A DNA stretch of 64,000 nt from Desulfurococcaceae archaeon (GCA_020832925.1 JAJHRF010000003.1:1-64000), one strand, 5' to 3'; shown: positions 54,509 through 64,000, counted from the stretch's first letter. Notes: generated by a model not told the origin, from the letters alone. Numbers and translations: made by a program.

Positions 54509-55199
54509 AGGTTAATACCTTAATGTTTGCATTACCTTTCGTCATCTTATTTATTTGCTCTATAACTTCATTTTGTATCCCCGCAGGAATTTCTAGCTCA
54601 ATTACGAGAGCCCCATCATTAGTCCAAACATTTTTCCTAACTTCGCCTAGCTTCATTATTTGCGATGCTACTTTATGTGCATAACCAGGGGGTATAGTGA
54701 TTCCGAGCAGGACTTTTGCTAATCTTATCGGTATGATTTTTGAGATGGCTTTGACAATTGCGGGTACCTGCTCCTCTACAGATTTATGTATATCGATAGC
54801 AACTTTCGCTTCCTCAATGGCTTTCTCAATTAATGTTGGGGGTATAGGTGTTTTTGTTCTAGGATCTATAGCTGACCTAGATATATGGTACACTATTTGT
54901 TTTTTCTTGGTTTCTAAAAGCTGTCTTCGCTGATCAGCTGTGAGTTGTAGTTCCCCTTCTCTTAAAATTATTTCGCAAATTTTGGCGATATCTGTCGTCC
55001 TAAATACCTGTTCTAACTCTTCTGGCGATGCTTTCAATCCTTTTTTTGCATCTTTATACACGAACTCCCCTATTACTACATCTTGTATAGGTATCTTTTT
55101 TCCTTCCTTAAAAGCAAAAGCTTTATCAGGATCAACAAGAATTTCAAATTTCTTACCTTTTACATTAAGACGTGCGATAACATATTCTTTTTTACTCAA
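54495..55199 (-). CDS. sbds: SBDS-family ribosome maturation protein
   Basis: 234 residues. The N-terminal FYSH domain (about 1-90) reads [20 protein letters not shown] and [20 protein letters not shown], then [20 protein letters not shown]. The helical middle reads [31 protein letters not shown], and the C-terminal ferredoxin-like domain follows (about 165-232). It helps release an anti-association factor from the large ribosomal subunit. The start overlaps the psmA stop (ATGA). Neighbours are the normal psmA-SBDS-rrp4 order. Confidence 0.95.
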   Translation of the reverse strand: MSKKEYVIARLNVKGKKFEILVDPDKAFAFKEGKKIPIQDVVIGEFVYKDAKKGLKASPEELEQVFRTTDIAKICEIILREGELQLTADQRRQLLETKKKQIVYHISRSAIDPRTKTPIPPTLIEKAIEEAKVAIDIHKSVEEQVPAIVKAISKIIPIRLAKVLLGITIPPGYAHKVASQIMKLGEVRKNVWTNDGALVIELEIPAGIQNEVIEQINKMTKGNANIKVLTYEQI

Positions 55200-55930
55200 G
55201 AAGTAACCCCCGCTTTTTCTAAGTACATTTTAATTTCTTCTACCGACAATTTTCTGAAGATTCTCGTACTTTTATCCACAAAACCTATCTCAACCCTCTC
55301 TACAGTAAGTGGTTCTCCGAGAGATGCTCTTAGAGCTCTTAAACCTAATATAATTAGCTCTTCTGTACTTAATTTGAAATTGTAATATTTCTCAATATAG
55401 CTTAAAGCTGCTTGCTCTCCTGATCCAGCTACTGTTGCATAGTATTTGAAGTAGAGTCCGCTAGGTTCGGTCTTTATCAGCTCTACTTTACCATCTTTAT
55501 CAATGCCTCCGAAGATTATTGACACTCCAAAAGGTCTTACACCACCTTGTTGTGTATAAAGCTGTTTTATATCACATATTGTTCTAGCAAGTAGTTCCAC
55601 ATCTATTTCTTCATCGAATGTAAGTCTATGTCTTACAGCTATCAACCTTGCATAGTCTATCAAAACCCTGCCATCATGGCCAAGCCCTGAGAATGTTGCT
55701 CCCATGTGCGTGTCTATTGTAAAGACTTTCTCAAGACTAATAACATCATGTAATGGTGCAACTTTTCTTCTTTCAGCTATCAATACAACTCCATTCTCAG
55801 ATTTTAGTCCTAATGAAGTCCAGCCACGTCTAACAGCTTCAGCTGCATACTCTACTTGATAAAGTTTACCATCAGGTGAAAATATTGTTAAAGCTCTATC
55901 GTAACCCATGGCCGCAGGCATGAACGACAT
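55196..55930 (-). CDS. psmA: proteasome alpha subunit
   Basis: 244 residues from ATG 55930, which follows GGTGA by 5 bases. The listed longer frames to 55978 add residues (VRTEKCMRIKPR) not found in the family. Typical start: [32 protein letters not shown], the gate-forming region. YSLLRPFGVS-like [20 protein letters not shown] and [20 protein letters not shown] follow. Seven subunits form the outer rings of the 20S proteasome. It is the first well-supported gene of the superoperon. Confidence 0.95.
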   Translation of the reverse strand: MSFMPAAMGYDRALTIFSPDGKLYQVEYAAEAVRRGWTSLGLKSENGVVLIAERRKVAPLHDVISLEKVFTIDTHMGATFSGLGHDGRVLIDYARLIAVRHRLTFDEEIDVELLARTICDIKQLYTQQGGVRPFGVSIIFGGIDKDGKVELIKTEPSGLYFKYYATVAGSGEQAALSYIEKYYNFKLSTEELIILGLRALRASLGEPLTVERVEIGFVDKSTRIFRKLSVEEIKMYLEKAGVTS

Positions 55931-55946
55931 TATCATCACCCTAGGC

Positions 55947-56081
55947 TTAATTCTCATGCATTTCTCTGTTCTTACCACAGTTTTCGGTATCCAAATTAAG
56001 CTTAAGAACTTTGTTGAGCTTGTACTTTAACCCAATACTACGTGGTTTTAAGAGTTCAAGCAATTGAATAGCAGACCTCAT
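55947..56081 (-). CDS. possible 44-residue protein upstream of psmA
   Basis: ATG 56081 opens a frame reading MRSAIQLLELLKPRSIGLKY, then KLNKVLKLNLDTENCGKN, ending at TAA 55947-55949, just before the psmA start. The frame is open and plausible for a further 15 codons upstream (GYSPTLHKLVVTIK) to TAG, but without a canonical start there. No ribosome site stands out. It might be a real small gene at the head of the operon, or the end of a decayed gene. Confidence 0.3.
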   Translation of the reverse strand: MRSAIQLLELLKPRSIGLKYKLNKVLKLNLDTENCGKNREMHEN

Positions 56082-56325
56082 CTTTATTGTAACTACAAGC
56101 TTGTGTAAGGTCGGTGAGTAGCCCTATTTAATCACTGATATCATTTTGTGTTGAGGGGTTCGTCATCTATCTTTTTGAATAGTGAAGAGGATGTTACAAC
56201 CTTTAGGTTTTATCATGATATTTTTGGATTACAAGACTTTAATCTATGAAGTTAACCGAAAGTTTTTCTCGGGTTCGTAGTGTTTTTAAACTAGGTAAGA
56301 GAATAGATATTCGAGGAGCTGCATC
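56082..56325. other. AT-rich spacer between psmA and cdc6; candidate replication origin
   Basis: No gene fits. The spacer beside cdc6/orc1 is AT-rich and contains GGGTTCGT twice in the same orientation (56156-56163 and 56271-56278), once within GAGGGGTTCGTCAT. G-runs followed by T are a feature of crenarchaeal origin boxes, but I see no full match to the known Sulfolobus box. The location beside cdc6 and a cluster of replication genes makes an origin possible; this is inference. The cdc6 promoter must also lie here, and TTTTTAAAC (about 56283) is a candidate. Confidence 0.35.
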
Positions 56326-57564
56326 ATGGTAAGCAATGAAGCTATAGTTAGCGTATTTAAGAAGCCTAGTGTTTTCAAGAATATAGAAACGCTTTATCCA
56401 GAGTATGTACCTTTAAAACTTCCACATAGAGAAAATCAATTGAAGCAATTAGCAGAAATATTCAGACCGTTGATTTTGTCTCCGGGGAATGTCTTCATCA
56501 GGGTTATGATGGTTGGAGGTGTAGGTGTGGGCAAGACTGCTACAGCGAAAGTTTTTGGTAAAGAAATAAAGCTAATTGCAGCGGAGCATGGATTAGATCT
56601 ACGTTATGTTCACATTAACTGTCATCGTGATAGAACTTTGTATGAAGTTGTCTCAGAGGTAGTTAGACAGGTAGGAGCTCCTATACCAATAAGAGGGTTA
56701 TCTGCTAGAGAGATGCTGCTAGCTCTCTTGAACTATTTAGAGAAACATAACATATTCACCATAGTAACTTTAGATGAATTCAATTACTTTATTGCTACAG
56801 AAGGAAATGATGCCGTTTACTTCTTAATAAGGATATACGACGAATATTCCGATGTAAAGAAGAGAATTAGCTACATCTTCATATCGCGCAATATATCAGC
56901 TCTTAATATGTTGGACCCTACTACAGAAAGCTACATCTTAAGGCATACGATACGTTTTGATCCCTATACCTCAGATGAATTATTCGACATACTTAGGTAT
57001 AGAAGAGATCTAGCTTTTTACGAAGGGACTGTAGATGACGATATTTTAAGGTATATAGCAGAGCATAAAGGTGTTAATAAAGGTGGTGACGGCAATGCTA
57101 GATCAGCTCTTGAAGCATTATTATTAGCAGGTCAAGCAGCTGACTATGAAGGTTCACAGAAAGTAAAGATAGAACATGTTAGAAAAGCTTTAGGATTGGT
57201 TCATCCAGACATAGTTAGAATTTCTGATGACTTAAGTTATTTACAATTGCATGAACTTATACTACTAAAAGCTATTATCAGGAGTTTAAAGAATAGAGAA
57301 GTGCATTTCGTGAAAATAGGGGATGTCGAGGAAGAATACAGATATTTATGTCAGTTTTATAACGTTAAACCTAGAAGTCATACCCAAATATATGAGTATG
57401 TCAATAACTTAAAATATATGGGGATCATCGAAGCTAGGGTATCAGGTAAAGGATTTCGAGGTAGAACAACATTGATATCAATCTCGGTTCCTTTAGAAGA
57501 GTTGGAGAGAAAAGTTGATGAGTTAATATCTCTTAAGCGAGGAATGACGAAGAATATCACGTAA
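56326..57564 (+). CDS. cdc6: Cdc6/Orc1 replication initiator
   Basis: 412 residues. AAA+ motifs: Walker A GGVGVGKT (about 64-71), Walker B VTLDEFNYF, and sensor region YIFISRNIS. The lid helices include DPYTSDELFDILRYRRDLAF. The C-terminal winged helix (about 310-395) has EVHFVKIGDVEEEYRYLCQF and YVNNLKYMGIIEARVSGKGF. It binds origin DNA and helps load MCM. It starts with ATG after a GAGGAGCTG site. It is close to RFC, GINS and MCM genes, a dense replication neighbourhood. Confidence 0.94.
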   Translation: MVSNEAIVSVFKKPSVFKNIETLYPEYVPLKLPHRENQLKQLAEIFRPLILSPGNVFIRVMMVGGVGVGKTATAKVFGKEIKLIAAEHGLDLRYVHINCHRDRTLYEVVSEVVRQVGAPIPIRGLSAREMLLALLNYLEKHNIFTIVTLDEFNYFIATEGNDAVYFLIRIYDEYSDVKKRISYIFISRNISALNMLDPTTESYILRHTIRFDPYTSDELFDILRYRRDLAFYEGTVDDDILRYIAEHKGVNKGGDGNARSALEALLLAGQAADYEGSQKVKIEHVRKALGLVHPDIVRISDDLSYLQLHELILLKAIIRSLKNREVHFVKIGDVEEEYRYLCQFYNVKPRSHTQIYEYVNNLKYMGIIEARVSGKGFRGRTTLISISVPLEELERKVDELISLKRGMTKNIT

Positions 57565-57653
57565 GGTGATACATGTTATAGTGAGTACTTTACTTATTAC
57601 AAATAATGAAATAATGTGGCGTTATATAAACCTCACTATATGATGGGTCAAAC

Positions 57654-57983
57654 ATGAAACTATATCTTGATGAATTCGAACATTATAATAACATTAAGAG
57701 GTTAGCCTCAATTATAAGTAAACCTTGTATATGGTCTATAATATCGATACTTAATGAGTCTACAGATAAAACATTAAATATTACTGCATTAACATCAAAG
57801 TTAAATAGTAACTACCGAGCAGTTTCTAGGTGTATAGAATATATGAAGAAGTTGAATATCGTAGAGGAAATAGTCATAGGAAGGCTTAGGTTGATTAAGC
57901 TTTTGGATACTCGATTAGCTCAAGCTATGGATAAAGTTCTAAACGAATTAAAATACAATTCAGATCTATTTTTTAACAAATGA
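57654..57983 (+). CDS. winged-helix (ArsR-like) DNA-binding protein
   Basis: 109 residues. A single winged helix: ASIISKPCIWSIISILNEST, then ALTSKLNSNYRAVSRCIEYM as recognition helix region, and VEEIVIGRLRLIKLLDTRLA for wing and dimer helix. It resembles archaeal ArsR/HTH_20-type regulators. No metal-binding Cys pair is seen. It sits downstream of cdc6 on the same strand (89 bases apart), and its last 18 bases overlap the end of the convergent RFC large-subunit gene. Confidence 0.65.
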   Translation: MKLYLDEFEHYNNIKRLASIISKPCIWSIISILNESTDKTLNITALTSKLNSNYRAVSRCIEYMKKLNIVEEIVIGRLRLIKLLDTRLAQAMDKVLNELKYNSDLFFNK

Positions 57984-59375
57984 TAGAAGAGATTTCGAAC
58001 TTTTTTCCTCCTTCTTATGTGTTTCACTGGAACTTCTTTGTGTTTCATGGGCGGGGATCTTCTCCTTCTCTTCTACAGCTTGTTGATATAAATATTTCTT
58101 CAGCTGTTTATAGTATTCCAATACTTGATTTTTATTGGGACCTGCAAGTAATTCGACCATTTTCTCTGAAAGTCCAAGCCATAGCGCAATTCTTGCAGCG
58201 ATCTGAGGATTGCTGGTAAAGATAGCTCGTAATATTGGGATGACATCGCTTTTTGCTGCAGATGAAGAGATATGAAGTTTTGTGGAGATGAGTTTCGCTA
58301 TATCATCGAATACTTCACGTACCTCCTTCAATTTAGATGCTAGTAAGAGTCTCTGAGGAAATGAGTACTTTACCCATCGATACTTATCTTTAGGATTCTT
58401 TTTCGCAGAAAAAGCGACACCGACAGTCATCATATCTATTGCGTAAGCTAGAAGATCCCAATCACCTGTCTTAACTATTCTACCTAAATATACATCAGCT
58501 TTGCTTAATGCGTCATAAGCTCGAGAGAGATCCTCTAGATCTCGGTATTGATAAGCAATATTTTCTTCTAGCCATAGTTTAAACTGTTCATAGTCAAGTT
58601 GTGATTGGTTCAGTACAGACTTTGCTTGCCATGCATAGTTGGCTGAAAATAACATTCGTAAGGTTTCGAAAGGATCATGAGATTTATCACGAGGCCTAAG
58701 TAAGATCTTAGCTTCAGCTAATGTTGCTTTAGAACGTCCCTCATATAACACCTCTAAATCATTTATTGCAGCACGTAAATCTCCTTCAGATCTCTCTATT
58801 ATGTAGTTCAAAACATCATCATCACACTTCAGACCTTCGTTTGCACAGATTCTTCGTAGGATAAGCAGTATCTCATCTTTAGTTAATTTCTTGAATTGAA
58901 TCATTTCACATACTTCTCTAAGTGGTCGTAATTTTGGATCCCACGGATCGTTTGCAGCCATTATTATAGGTACAGACGATGTTTTTATCAGTTTTATTAT
59001 AGCTTCTATCCCTCCAGCATCTTCCTTTGTAGCGATACCATCTACTTCATCTAGAAATATAATTTTCTTAGCGGAATGTTGCGAGGTTAAAGACCTCGTT
59101 ACAGAAGCTCTCATCACGCTACGTTCGATATCTTCACGTCTTCTGCTATCACTAGCATTCAACTCGATTAATTCATATCCAAGTTCGTTGGCTACTGCCT
59201 CGACAAGAGATGATTTTCCAACACCTGGCGGACCATATAGTAGAAGCGCTCTCTTCTCCACATTGGGCCATTTTTTTAACCATTCCAATATACGTTGTTT
59301 TGCTTGTTCCTGATCTACGACATCGCTTATTTTCTTAGGTCTATACTTTATTGTCCACGGTATTTTCTTCTCCAT
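57966..59375 (-). CDS. rfcL: replication factor C large subunit
   Basis: 469 residues. Start IPWTIKYRPKKISDVVDQEQ, Walker A GPPGVGKS (about 48-55), Walker B IIFLDEVDG, sensor IIMAANDPWDP, arginine-containing RSEGDLRAAINDLE. A helical collar and a Lys/Glu-rich tail follow, ending in SLLSFVKK, which resembles a PCNA-interacting motif. With four small subunits it loads PCNA on primed DNA. It follows the small-subunit gene by 31 bases on the same strand. Confidence 0.95.
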   Translation of the reverse strand: MEKKIPWTIKYRPKKISDVVDQEQAKQRILEWLKKWPNVEKRALLLYGPPGVGKSSLVEAVANELGYELIELNASDSRRREDIERSVMRASVTRSLTSQHSAKKIIFLDEVDGIATKEDAGGIEAIIKLIKTSSVPIIMAANDPWDPKLRPLREVCEMIQFKKLTKDEILLILRRICANEGLKCDDDVLNYIIERSEGDLRAAINDLEVLYEGRSKATLAEAKILLRPRDKSHDPFETLRMLFSANYAWQAKSVLNQSQLDYEQFKLWLEENIAYQYRDLEDLSRAYDALSKADVYLGRIVKTGDWDLLAYAIDMMTVGVAFSAKKNPKDKYRWVKYSFPQRLLLASKLKEVREVFDDIAKLISTKLHISSSAAKSDVIPILRAIFTSNPQIAARIALWLGLSEKMVELLAGPNKNQVLEYYKQLKKYLYQQAVEEKEKIPAHETQRSSSETHKKEEKSSKSLLSFVKK

Positions 59376-59406
59376 TTATAACGCCCAAAGATCTGTATCA
59401 TCACTG

Positions 59407-60387
59407 TTATCTAAGGGTTTTTGAGCCTAGTAATGTAATCTTAGCTAGTAAGGCTGTTAACTGCACTTCATCGTCAGCTCCTTCAATAATCCTAAACTGT
59501 ATCTCTCCTATATAGTCTGCTAATATGACTCTCGCATCCTCCGGGATTTTTAGATCTGCTGAGAAAATTTCTCGATGCATTTGCTTAAGAACATCACTTC
59601 CACTTAATCCGTATGTTATCATGAGTTCTCTAAGTCTATCCCTAGCCTCGATAAACTTTCCTGCTAAAGCCAGTTGTATAATCTCCCGTACCTCTTTTGG
59701 ATGAGCTAATCCTACGACTTTATATACATTAGAAATTGTTACCTCACCTAACGTTGAAGCAGCTTGTAATATATTTATAGCCTTCCTCATATCACCTTGC
59801 GATATCTCATATATAACTTCAAGTGCATCATCATAACATTTAACTTTCTCTTGACTACATATCCATTTCAATCTATATACAATGTCTTCCTTTTTCAATG
59901 GTACAAATCTGAAAGATGCGCATCTTGATTGAATTGGATCTATAATTTTGCTTGGATAATTCGCAATAAGGATAAATCTCGTAGTCTCTACATACATCTC
60001 CATGATTCTTCGTAAAGCTTGTTGAGCATCTGCGGTCATGTTGTCAGCTTCATCAAGTACAACTATTTTGAACGGTATATCTCCTGGAACTTTACTTCGT
60101 GCAAATTCTTTGACCTTAGTCCTTATGACGGTTATGCCTCTCTCATCGCTTGCGTTGAGTTCTAGAACGTATTTTCTCCACTCTTCACCATATAAATCAT
60201 GGGCTAGAGCCAAGGCTGCCGTTGTTTTACCTGTTCCTGGAGGTCCTGCAAAAAGTAGATGGGGCATATTCTTTTCTTCAACAAACTTCATTAATCTTTT
60301 GACAACCTCTTCCTGATTCACTATATCTTTTAAAGATTTGGGTCTGTATTTCTCAACCCATAATAATTCCTCTAACTTTGAGCTCAT
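59407..60387 (-). CDS. rfcS: replication factor C small subunit
   Basis: 326 residues. LLWVEKYRPKSLKDIVNQEE start, Walker A GPPGTGKT (about 48-55), Walker B VVLDEADNMT, sensor FILIANYPSKIIDPIQSRC, which carries the SRC arginine finger, and a C-terminal collar. No intein or intron is present. It forms the clamp loader with RfcL, whose gene follows. The promoter region faces the divergent GINS gene. Confidence 0.96.
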   Translation of the reverse strand: MSSKLEELLWVEKYRPKSLKDIVNQEEVVKRLMKFVEEKNMPHLLFAGPPGTGKTTAALALAHDLYGEEWRKYVLELNASDERGITVIRTKVKEFARSKVPGDIPFKIVVLDEADNMTADAQQALRRIMEMYVETTRFILIANYPSKIIDPIQSRCASFRFVPLKKEDIVYRLKWICSQEKVKCYDDALEVIYEISQGDMRKAINILQAASTLGEVTISNVYKVVGLAHPKEVREIIQLALAGKFIEARDRLRELMITYGLSGSDVLKQMHREIFSADLKIPEDARVILADYIGEIQFRIIEGADDEVQLTALLAKITLLGSKTLR

Positions 60388-60560
60388 TCTAATTCACCCC
60401 AAACTCTAATTGTACACATTACGCCTCTAAAGGTAATAATCTTTTAACATGATTGCATAGAGACGTAAATCTGGGTGTGGTTAATGAGTATTTCGACTTC
60501 AACTTTATATAAACTGGCTAGCCTATATAATATTACTGCAGGTAGGGTAGTGACTAAGAA

Positions 60561-61091
60561 ATGCTACAGTTAAAATTGCTAAACATACTGTACGAACTTC
60601 AACCCGTAAGAACAACAGTACTACGTAGCTGTAAAAACATTCCCGTGATCGACGTAACCCTTCAAAAAGGTTCACAAATATCCTTACCAAGATTTATGGC
60701 GGAGATACTCGAATCGCAAGGAATTGTTGAAGTTGGGGAAGGAATTATAGCGCAACAAGATATAGCTAAGGTTAAATTTGCACATATGCAACAACGGGGA
60801 GGCATACCAAAAATAGATGAGTTTTTCTATACTAAGGTTAAGTACAGTATTAAGAAGCTATTGAGTAAAGCTAAACTCGAGGGAGACATAGTTTTATTAC
60901 GAACAGTTGAAAAGATGCGTGAAGACTTCATCGATATATCGAGTATAAGACTTTCAGCTCTATTTAGAGCTTTCCAGCTAAAGGGAGTAGATGTAATAGA
61001 GAAGAGCTGCACTATGGAAGAGAAAGAGCTCTTAAACATCATTAAAACAGCCTACAACAAATGGATTAAAGAATACGTAGAATTTGATTGA
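60561..61091 (+). CDS. gins23: GINS complex subunit, Gins23 type
   Basis: 176 residues. The beta-rich B domain is N-terminal (about 1-55: NIPVIDVTLQKGSQISLPRF, MAEILESQGIVEV) and the helical A domain follows (about 75-170: IDEFFYTKVKYSIKKLLSKA, VEKMREDFIDISSIRLSALF). That order marks the Psf2/Psf3-like Gins23 and not Gins51. GINS links MCM to Cdc45/RecJ-like proteins and primase at the fork. It ends in TGA 10 bases before mcm, the same gene pair as in Sulfolobus. Confidence 0.85.
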   Translation: MLQLKLLNILYELQPVRTTVLRSCKNIPVIDVTLQKGSQISLPRFMAEILESQGIVEVGEGIIAQQDIAKVKFAHMQQRGGIPKIDEFFYTKVKYSIKKLLSKAKLEGDIVLLRTVEKMREDFIDISSIRLSALFRAFQLKGVDVIEKSCTMEEKELLNIIKTAYNKWIKEYVEFD

Positions 61092-61101
61092 GGGATAATA
61101 T

Positions 61102-63171
61102 ATGGAGGAACAACTCAGTGAATCGATGGTTCATGTTGATTATATGTCGATGTTTGAAGATTTCATTAGGCATTTTAAGGATGCTGAAGGAAGACCTAAG
61201 TATATTGATATGTTGAAAAGAGCTGTAGTTGAAGGTAGATTAAGCATTGAAATTAGTTTTAATGATATACTTACCTTTTCTACAGAGCTAGCTGACTATA
61301 TTGCAAAAAATCCTTTAAATGCCATAGAGACTATGAATAAGATTTTCATATCTATACTAGGGCAGGAAGCACCAGAGTATGTTGAAAAAATTCCCTATGT
61401 AATGCCGAGATTTGTAGATATACCGCCAGCATTGATTATAAAGGTCAGGGATCTAAGGAGTATTCACATAGGTAAGCTTGTCGCTATTGAGGGAATAGTT
61501 GTCAGATCTACACCTCCAATGCAGAGAATTTATAAAGCAGTGTTTAGGCATGATTGTGGTAATGAAATAACAGTTCTCGTAACTGGTGAGAATGTAGAGA
61601 AGCCTTCTATATGCCAATATTGTCAGAAAGCAGGAGGTAGCTGGAGACTCGAAATAGAGAGATCTCTATATAGAGATTTTCAAAGACTTGTTATACAAGA
61701 ACGACCTGAAGAAATTCCTGCAGGTAGAATGCCTAGGTCGATAGAAATTGATGTTTACGATGAATTAGTGGATTCCGTGAGACCCGGGGATAGAGTCGTT
61801 GTCGTAGGGATCCCGCAGTTAAGAGTCCCAAGCATTAAGAAGTCGAAGAGCATCTTCTCAATGTACATCTTAGCAAACAACATTATTGTTTCTCAAAGAT
61901 TGCTTGAGGAGATAGAGATAACAAAAGAGGATGAAGAGAAAATTTTATTACTAGCTAGGGATCCTTTAATAAGGAGGAAGATTATAGCATCTATTGCTCC
62001 ATCGATATACGGTTTATGGGATATAAAGGAAGCTATTGCGTTAATGTTATTTGGAGGTACCCCTAAGTATTTAAAAGACGGTACAAAGATTAGAGGAGAT
62101 ATCCATATACTAATTATTGGAGATCCTGGAACAGCTAAATCACAGTTACTACAATATGTAGCTAGGATTGCGCCAAGAGCAATATATACAACAGGAAGAG
62201 GTGCTACGGCAGCAGGTTTAACAGCAGCTGTTGTAAGGGATAAACAGACAGGAGAATTCTACCTCGAAGCTGGAGCCCTGGTACTAGCTGATGGTGGAGT
62301 TGCATGTATCGATGAAATTGATAAGATGAGGGAAGAAGATAGGGTGGCTATTCATGAAGCTATGGAGCAACAAACAGTTTCTATAGCTAAAGCAGGTATA
62401 GTCGCCAGGCTCAACGCCCGAACTTCGGTACTGGCAGCAGGTAACCCTAGATACGGCAGGTACTTACCTAACAGATCTATAGCAGAAAACGTTAATTTAC
62501 CTCCAACAATTCTATCACGATTTGACTTAATATTCGTTATTAAGGATATACCTAACGTCGAAAAAGATCTGAAGCTAGCTAAGCATATAACTTCTACACA
62601 CAAACATCACGAAGAAATCACGCCTCTCATAGATATCGACTTACTCAGGAAATACATAGCTTATGCGAGAAAGTATGTAAAGCCTATACTCACGGACGAG
62701 GCTAGAAGATTGATTGAGGAATTCTTCGTTGAAATGAGGAAGAAGAGCCTGGAAGCTCCGGAATCTCCTATAGCTATAACAGCTAGACAGCTTGAAGCTT
62801 TAATACGTTTAGCAGAAGCACATGCAAAAATGGCCTTAAAGAGTGAAGTGACAGAAGAGGATGCTGCTGAAGCAATTAGGCTTATGAAGAGTATGCTAGA
62901 AAGTGTTGGAATAGATGTTGAACGAGGTGAGGTAGATATAGATGTTATAATGACGGGGCAGCCTAAATCTCAAAGAGAGAAAATGATTATAGTTGAAGAA
63001 ATAATAAGAGAATTGGCTAGTAAAGAAGGATGTGCGAAATTGAAAGATATAATAGCCAAAGCCAAGGAGAGAAAAATAGAGGAAAAATTTGTTGAAGAAG
63101 CTATAACGAAATTACGAAGAGAAGGCGTAATTTATAGACCTAAAGAAGAATGTTACGCTCCAACAATGTAA
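61102..63171 (+). CDS. mcm: MCM replicative helicase
   Basis: 689 residues. N-terminal domain with a zinc-binding set (FRHDCGNEITVL then ICQYCQKAGG; the first ligand position has His and Cys close together). The AAA+ core has Walker A GDPGTAKS at 340-347, Walker B VACIDEIDKM, sensor LAAGNPRYGRY and arginine finger ILSRFDLIF. A C-terminal winged helix (about 615-685) follows. It forms the hexamer that unwinds DNA. It is co-transcribed with gins23. No intein is seen. Confidence 0.97.
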   Translation: MEEQLSESMVHVDYMSMFEDFIRHFKDAEGRPKYIDMLKRAVVEGRLSIEISFNDILTFSTELADYIAKNPLNAIETMNKIFISILGQEAPEYVEKIPYVMPRFVDIPPALIIKVRDLRSIHIGKLVAIEGIVVRSTPPMQRIYKAVFRHDCGNEITVLVTGENVEKPSICQYCQKAGGSWRLEIERSLYRDFQRLVIQERPEEIPAGRMPRSIEIDVYDELVDSVRPGDRVVVVGIPQLRVPSIKKSKSIFSMYILANNIIVSQRLLEEIEITKEDEEKILLLARDPLIRRKIIASIAPSIYGLWDIKEAIALMLFGGTPKYLKDGTKIRGDIHILIIGDPGTAKSQLLQYVARIAPRAIYTTGRGATAAGLTAAVVRDKQTGEFYLEAGALVLADGGVACIDEIDKMREEDRVAIHEAMEQQTVSIAKAGIVARLNARTSVLAAGNPRYGRYLPNRSIAENVNLPPTILSRFDLIFVIKDIPNVEKDLKLAKHITSTHKHHEEITPLIDIDLLRKYIAYARKYVKPILTDEARRLIEEFFVEMRKKSLEAPESPIAITARQLEALIRLAEAHAKMALKSEVTEEDAAEAIRLMKSMLESVGIDVERGEVDIDVIMTGQPKSQREKMIIVEEIIRELASKEGCAKLKDIIAKAKERKIEEKFVEEAITKLRREGVIYRPKEECYAPTM

Positions 63172-63262
63172 TAGCTCTACAGAAGCATCTAGTAAAACGC
63201 TTATATACTCGTAGAAAACCTATCCCTTCTAATTAAGGAAGCTAAGTTGTATTACAAAGGTT

Positions 63263-63535
63263 TTGAAAATGAATATGTGTTATAAATATGTTGTAAAGAT
63301 TGGCGAGAAAAAAATAGAAATAGATGAGAATATCGTAAAAATCCTTAATACATATGTACGAACAGAAATGAATCTAGAGAAATTAGCAGAACAACTAGGT
63401 CTAGATGACTGGAGTGAAGCCTATGAATTTGTGAAGAAAATTCCAGCATGGATAATGTGGACACCATCAATTCTGTGGAAAAAAGAAATGGAAAAATGTG
63501 AAAAAGCTGATAAAATTAAAATTATAGAGATCTAG
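63263..63535 (+). CDS. small conserved-type hypothetical downstream of mcm
   Basis: 90 residues, with ATG codons at 63263, 63269 and 63275 as possible starts. It is rich in Lys/Glu. One helical unit (NIVKILNTYVRTEMNLEKLA EQLGLD) looks like a short helix-turn-helix, followed by DWSEAYEFVKKIPAWIMWTP. No known domain is recognised. The GINS-MCM operon ends 91 bases upstream, and a TATA-like tract (CGCTTATATACTCG, about 63200) suggests its own promoter. Confidence 0.5.
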   Translation: MKMNMCYKYVVKIGEKKIEIDENIVKILNTYVRTEMNLEKLAEQLGLDDWSEAYEFVKKIPAWIMWTPSILWKKEMEKCEKADKIKIIEI

Positions 63536-63627
63536 CATTGAAACACCATTCTCGTAGTTTACTAAGTGATGCATAAAGCTTAATACCCTAAACTTACAAG
63601 TTATTAATTATAGGTTATCTAATAGGT

Positions 63628-63719
<92 letters not shown>

Positions 63720-64000
63720 TTAATACCTATACACTCACCAATAGTTAAACCATGTCGAAATGCAGCATCAGCATCTTCTATTCTTTCACTTTAACGAGTT
63801 GAAGAGGATCCCTATCAATAAAATCTCATGACTAAATATATGCTAATAGAATCGAGTTGTAAATAAAGTTTCGGTAATACACAGAATTAACAATACAAAA
63901 GCGAACTACTAAAAGCATCATTTTATCTCTTGGTAAAAGTATATGGTATTAACAGAGTATTACTTCGATTAGAGGCTAAAATCGTGTTGCTGTTTAAGAT
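63720..64000. other. intergenic sequence at the right edge
   Basis: About 280 AT-rich bases after tRNA-Pro with no open frame worth calling on either strand, no tRNA and no C/D box set. TATA-like tracts occur (ACTAAATATATGC, about 63832), which could be promoters of a gene beyond the edge. Nothing further is supported. Confidence 0.5.

Overview
The window is archaeal, from a hyperthermophile-type member of the Thermoprotei (Crenarchaeota). An Ignisphaera-like Desulfurococcales host is my best guess. The evidence is the CdvA-CdvB-CdvC division operon, the exosome/proteasome superoperon, archaeal RFC, Cdc6, GINS23 and MCM, archaeal RNase P proteins, L15e and L37Ae, intron-bearing tRNAs, GGTG-type ribosome sites and frequent leaderless promoters. 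There is no CRISPR array, no rRNA and no intact insertion sequence.

Region 1 (1 to about 10.9 kb) is visibly richer in G+C than the rest and is damaged. Several genes can be read as one conserved frame only by passing stop codons or frameshifts: a large surface protein, a small partner of a membrane coiled-coil protein, an AstE/aspartoacylase-family enzyme, a threonine-synthase-like pseudoenzyme with a C-terminal winged helix, and the tail of pdxT. Intact genes between them include an antitoxin-PIN-antitoxin cluster, a SLOG-family protein, an M20 deacylase and a strong C/D box sRNA. Region 2 (about 10.9-13.97 kb) is AT-rich and contains only wreckage: an unknown ORF fused to the pdxT tail, a GH5 cellulase remnant, another multiply broken frame, and palindromes.

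Region 3 (13.97-26.7 kb) is ordinary core genome: UMP kinase, a THUMP-type tRNA methyltransferase flanked by two C/D sRNA candidates, inositol-1-phosphate synthase divergent from a PadR-type regulator across a perfect dyad, and the RNase P Pop5-Rpp30-DUF54-YchF cluster next to L15e. A three-gene unit follows: a beta-propeller-like protein, a small protein and a HerA/VirB4-type ATPase. This unit is the best candidate here for an undescribed system. A PAC2-family protein ends the region.

Region 4 (26.9-45.7 kb) holds a CAU tRNA, DUF434, a KaiC-like ATPase, DUF2070, cdvABC, a CBS protein, archaeal RqcH, an SFM1-type SPOUT enzyme, an Sm-like protein with a 48-residue Cys-rich neighbour, SAM synthetase, DUF460, RIO2, a class II HMG-CoA reductase and a DUF4443 regulator. 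Region 5 (45.8-56 kb) starts with a tRNA-Lys carrying an insertion in its variable loop, then EF-2, an XPF-type nuclease with no canonical start, a DHH phosphoesterase, DUF3194, prefoldin beta, Pcc1, Brix, L37Ae, Rrp42, Rrp41, Rrp4, SBDS and the proteasome alpha subunit, mostly with coupled overlaps. Region 6 (56-64 kb) is a replication block: Cdc6/Orc1 beside a possible origin spacer, RFC large and small, GINS23, MCM and an intron-containing tRNA-Pro.
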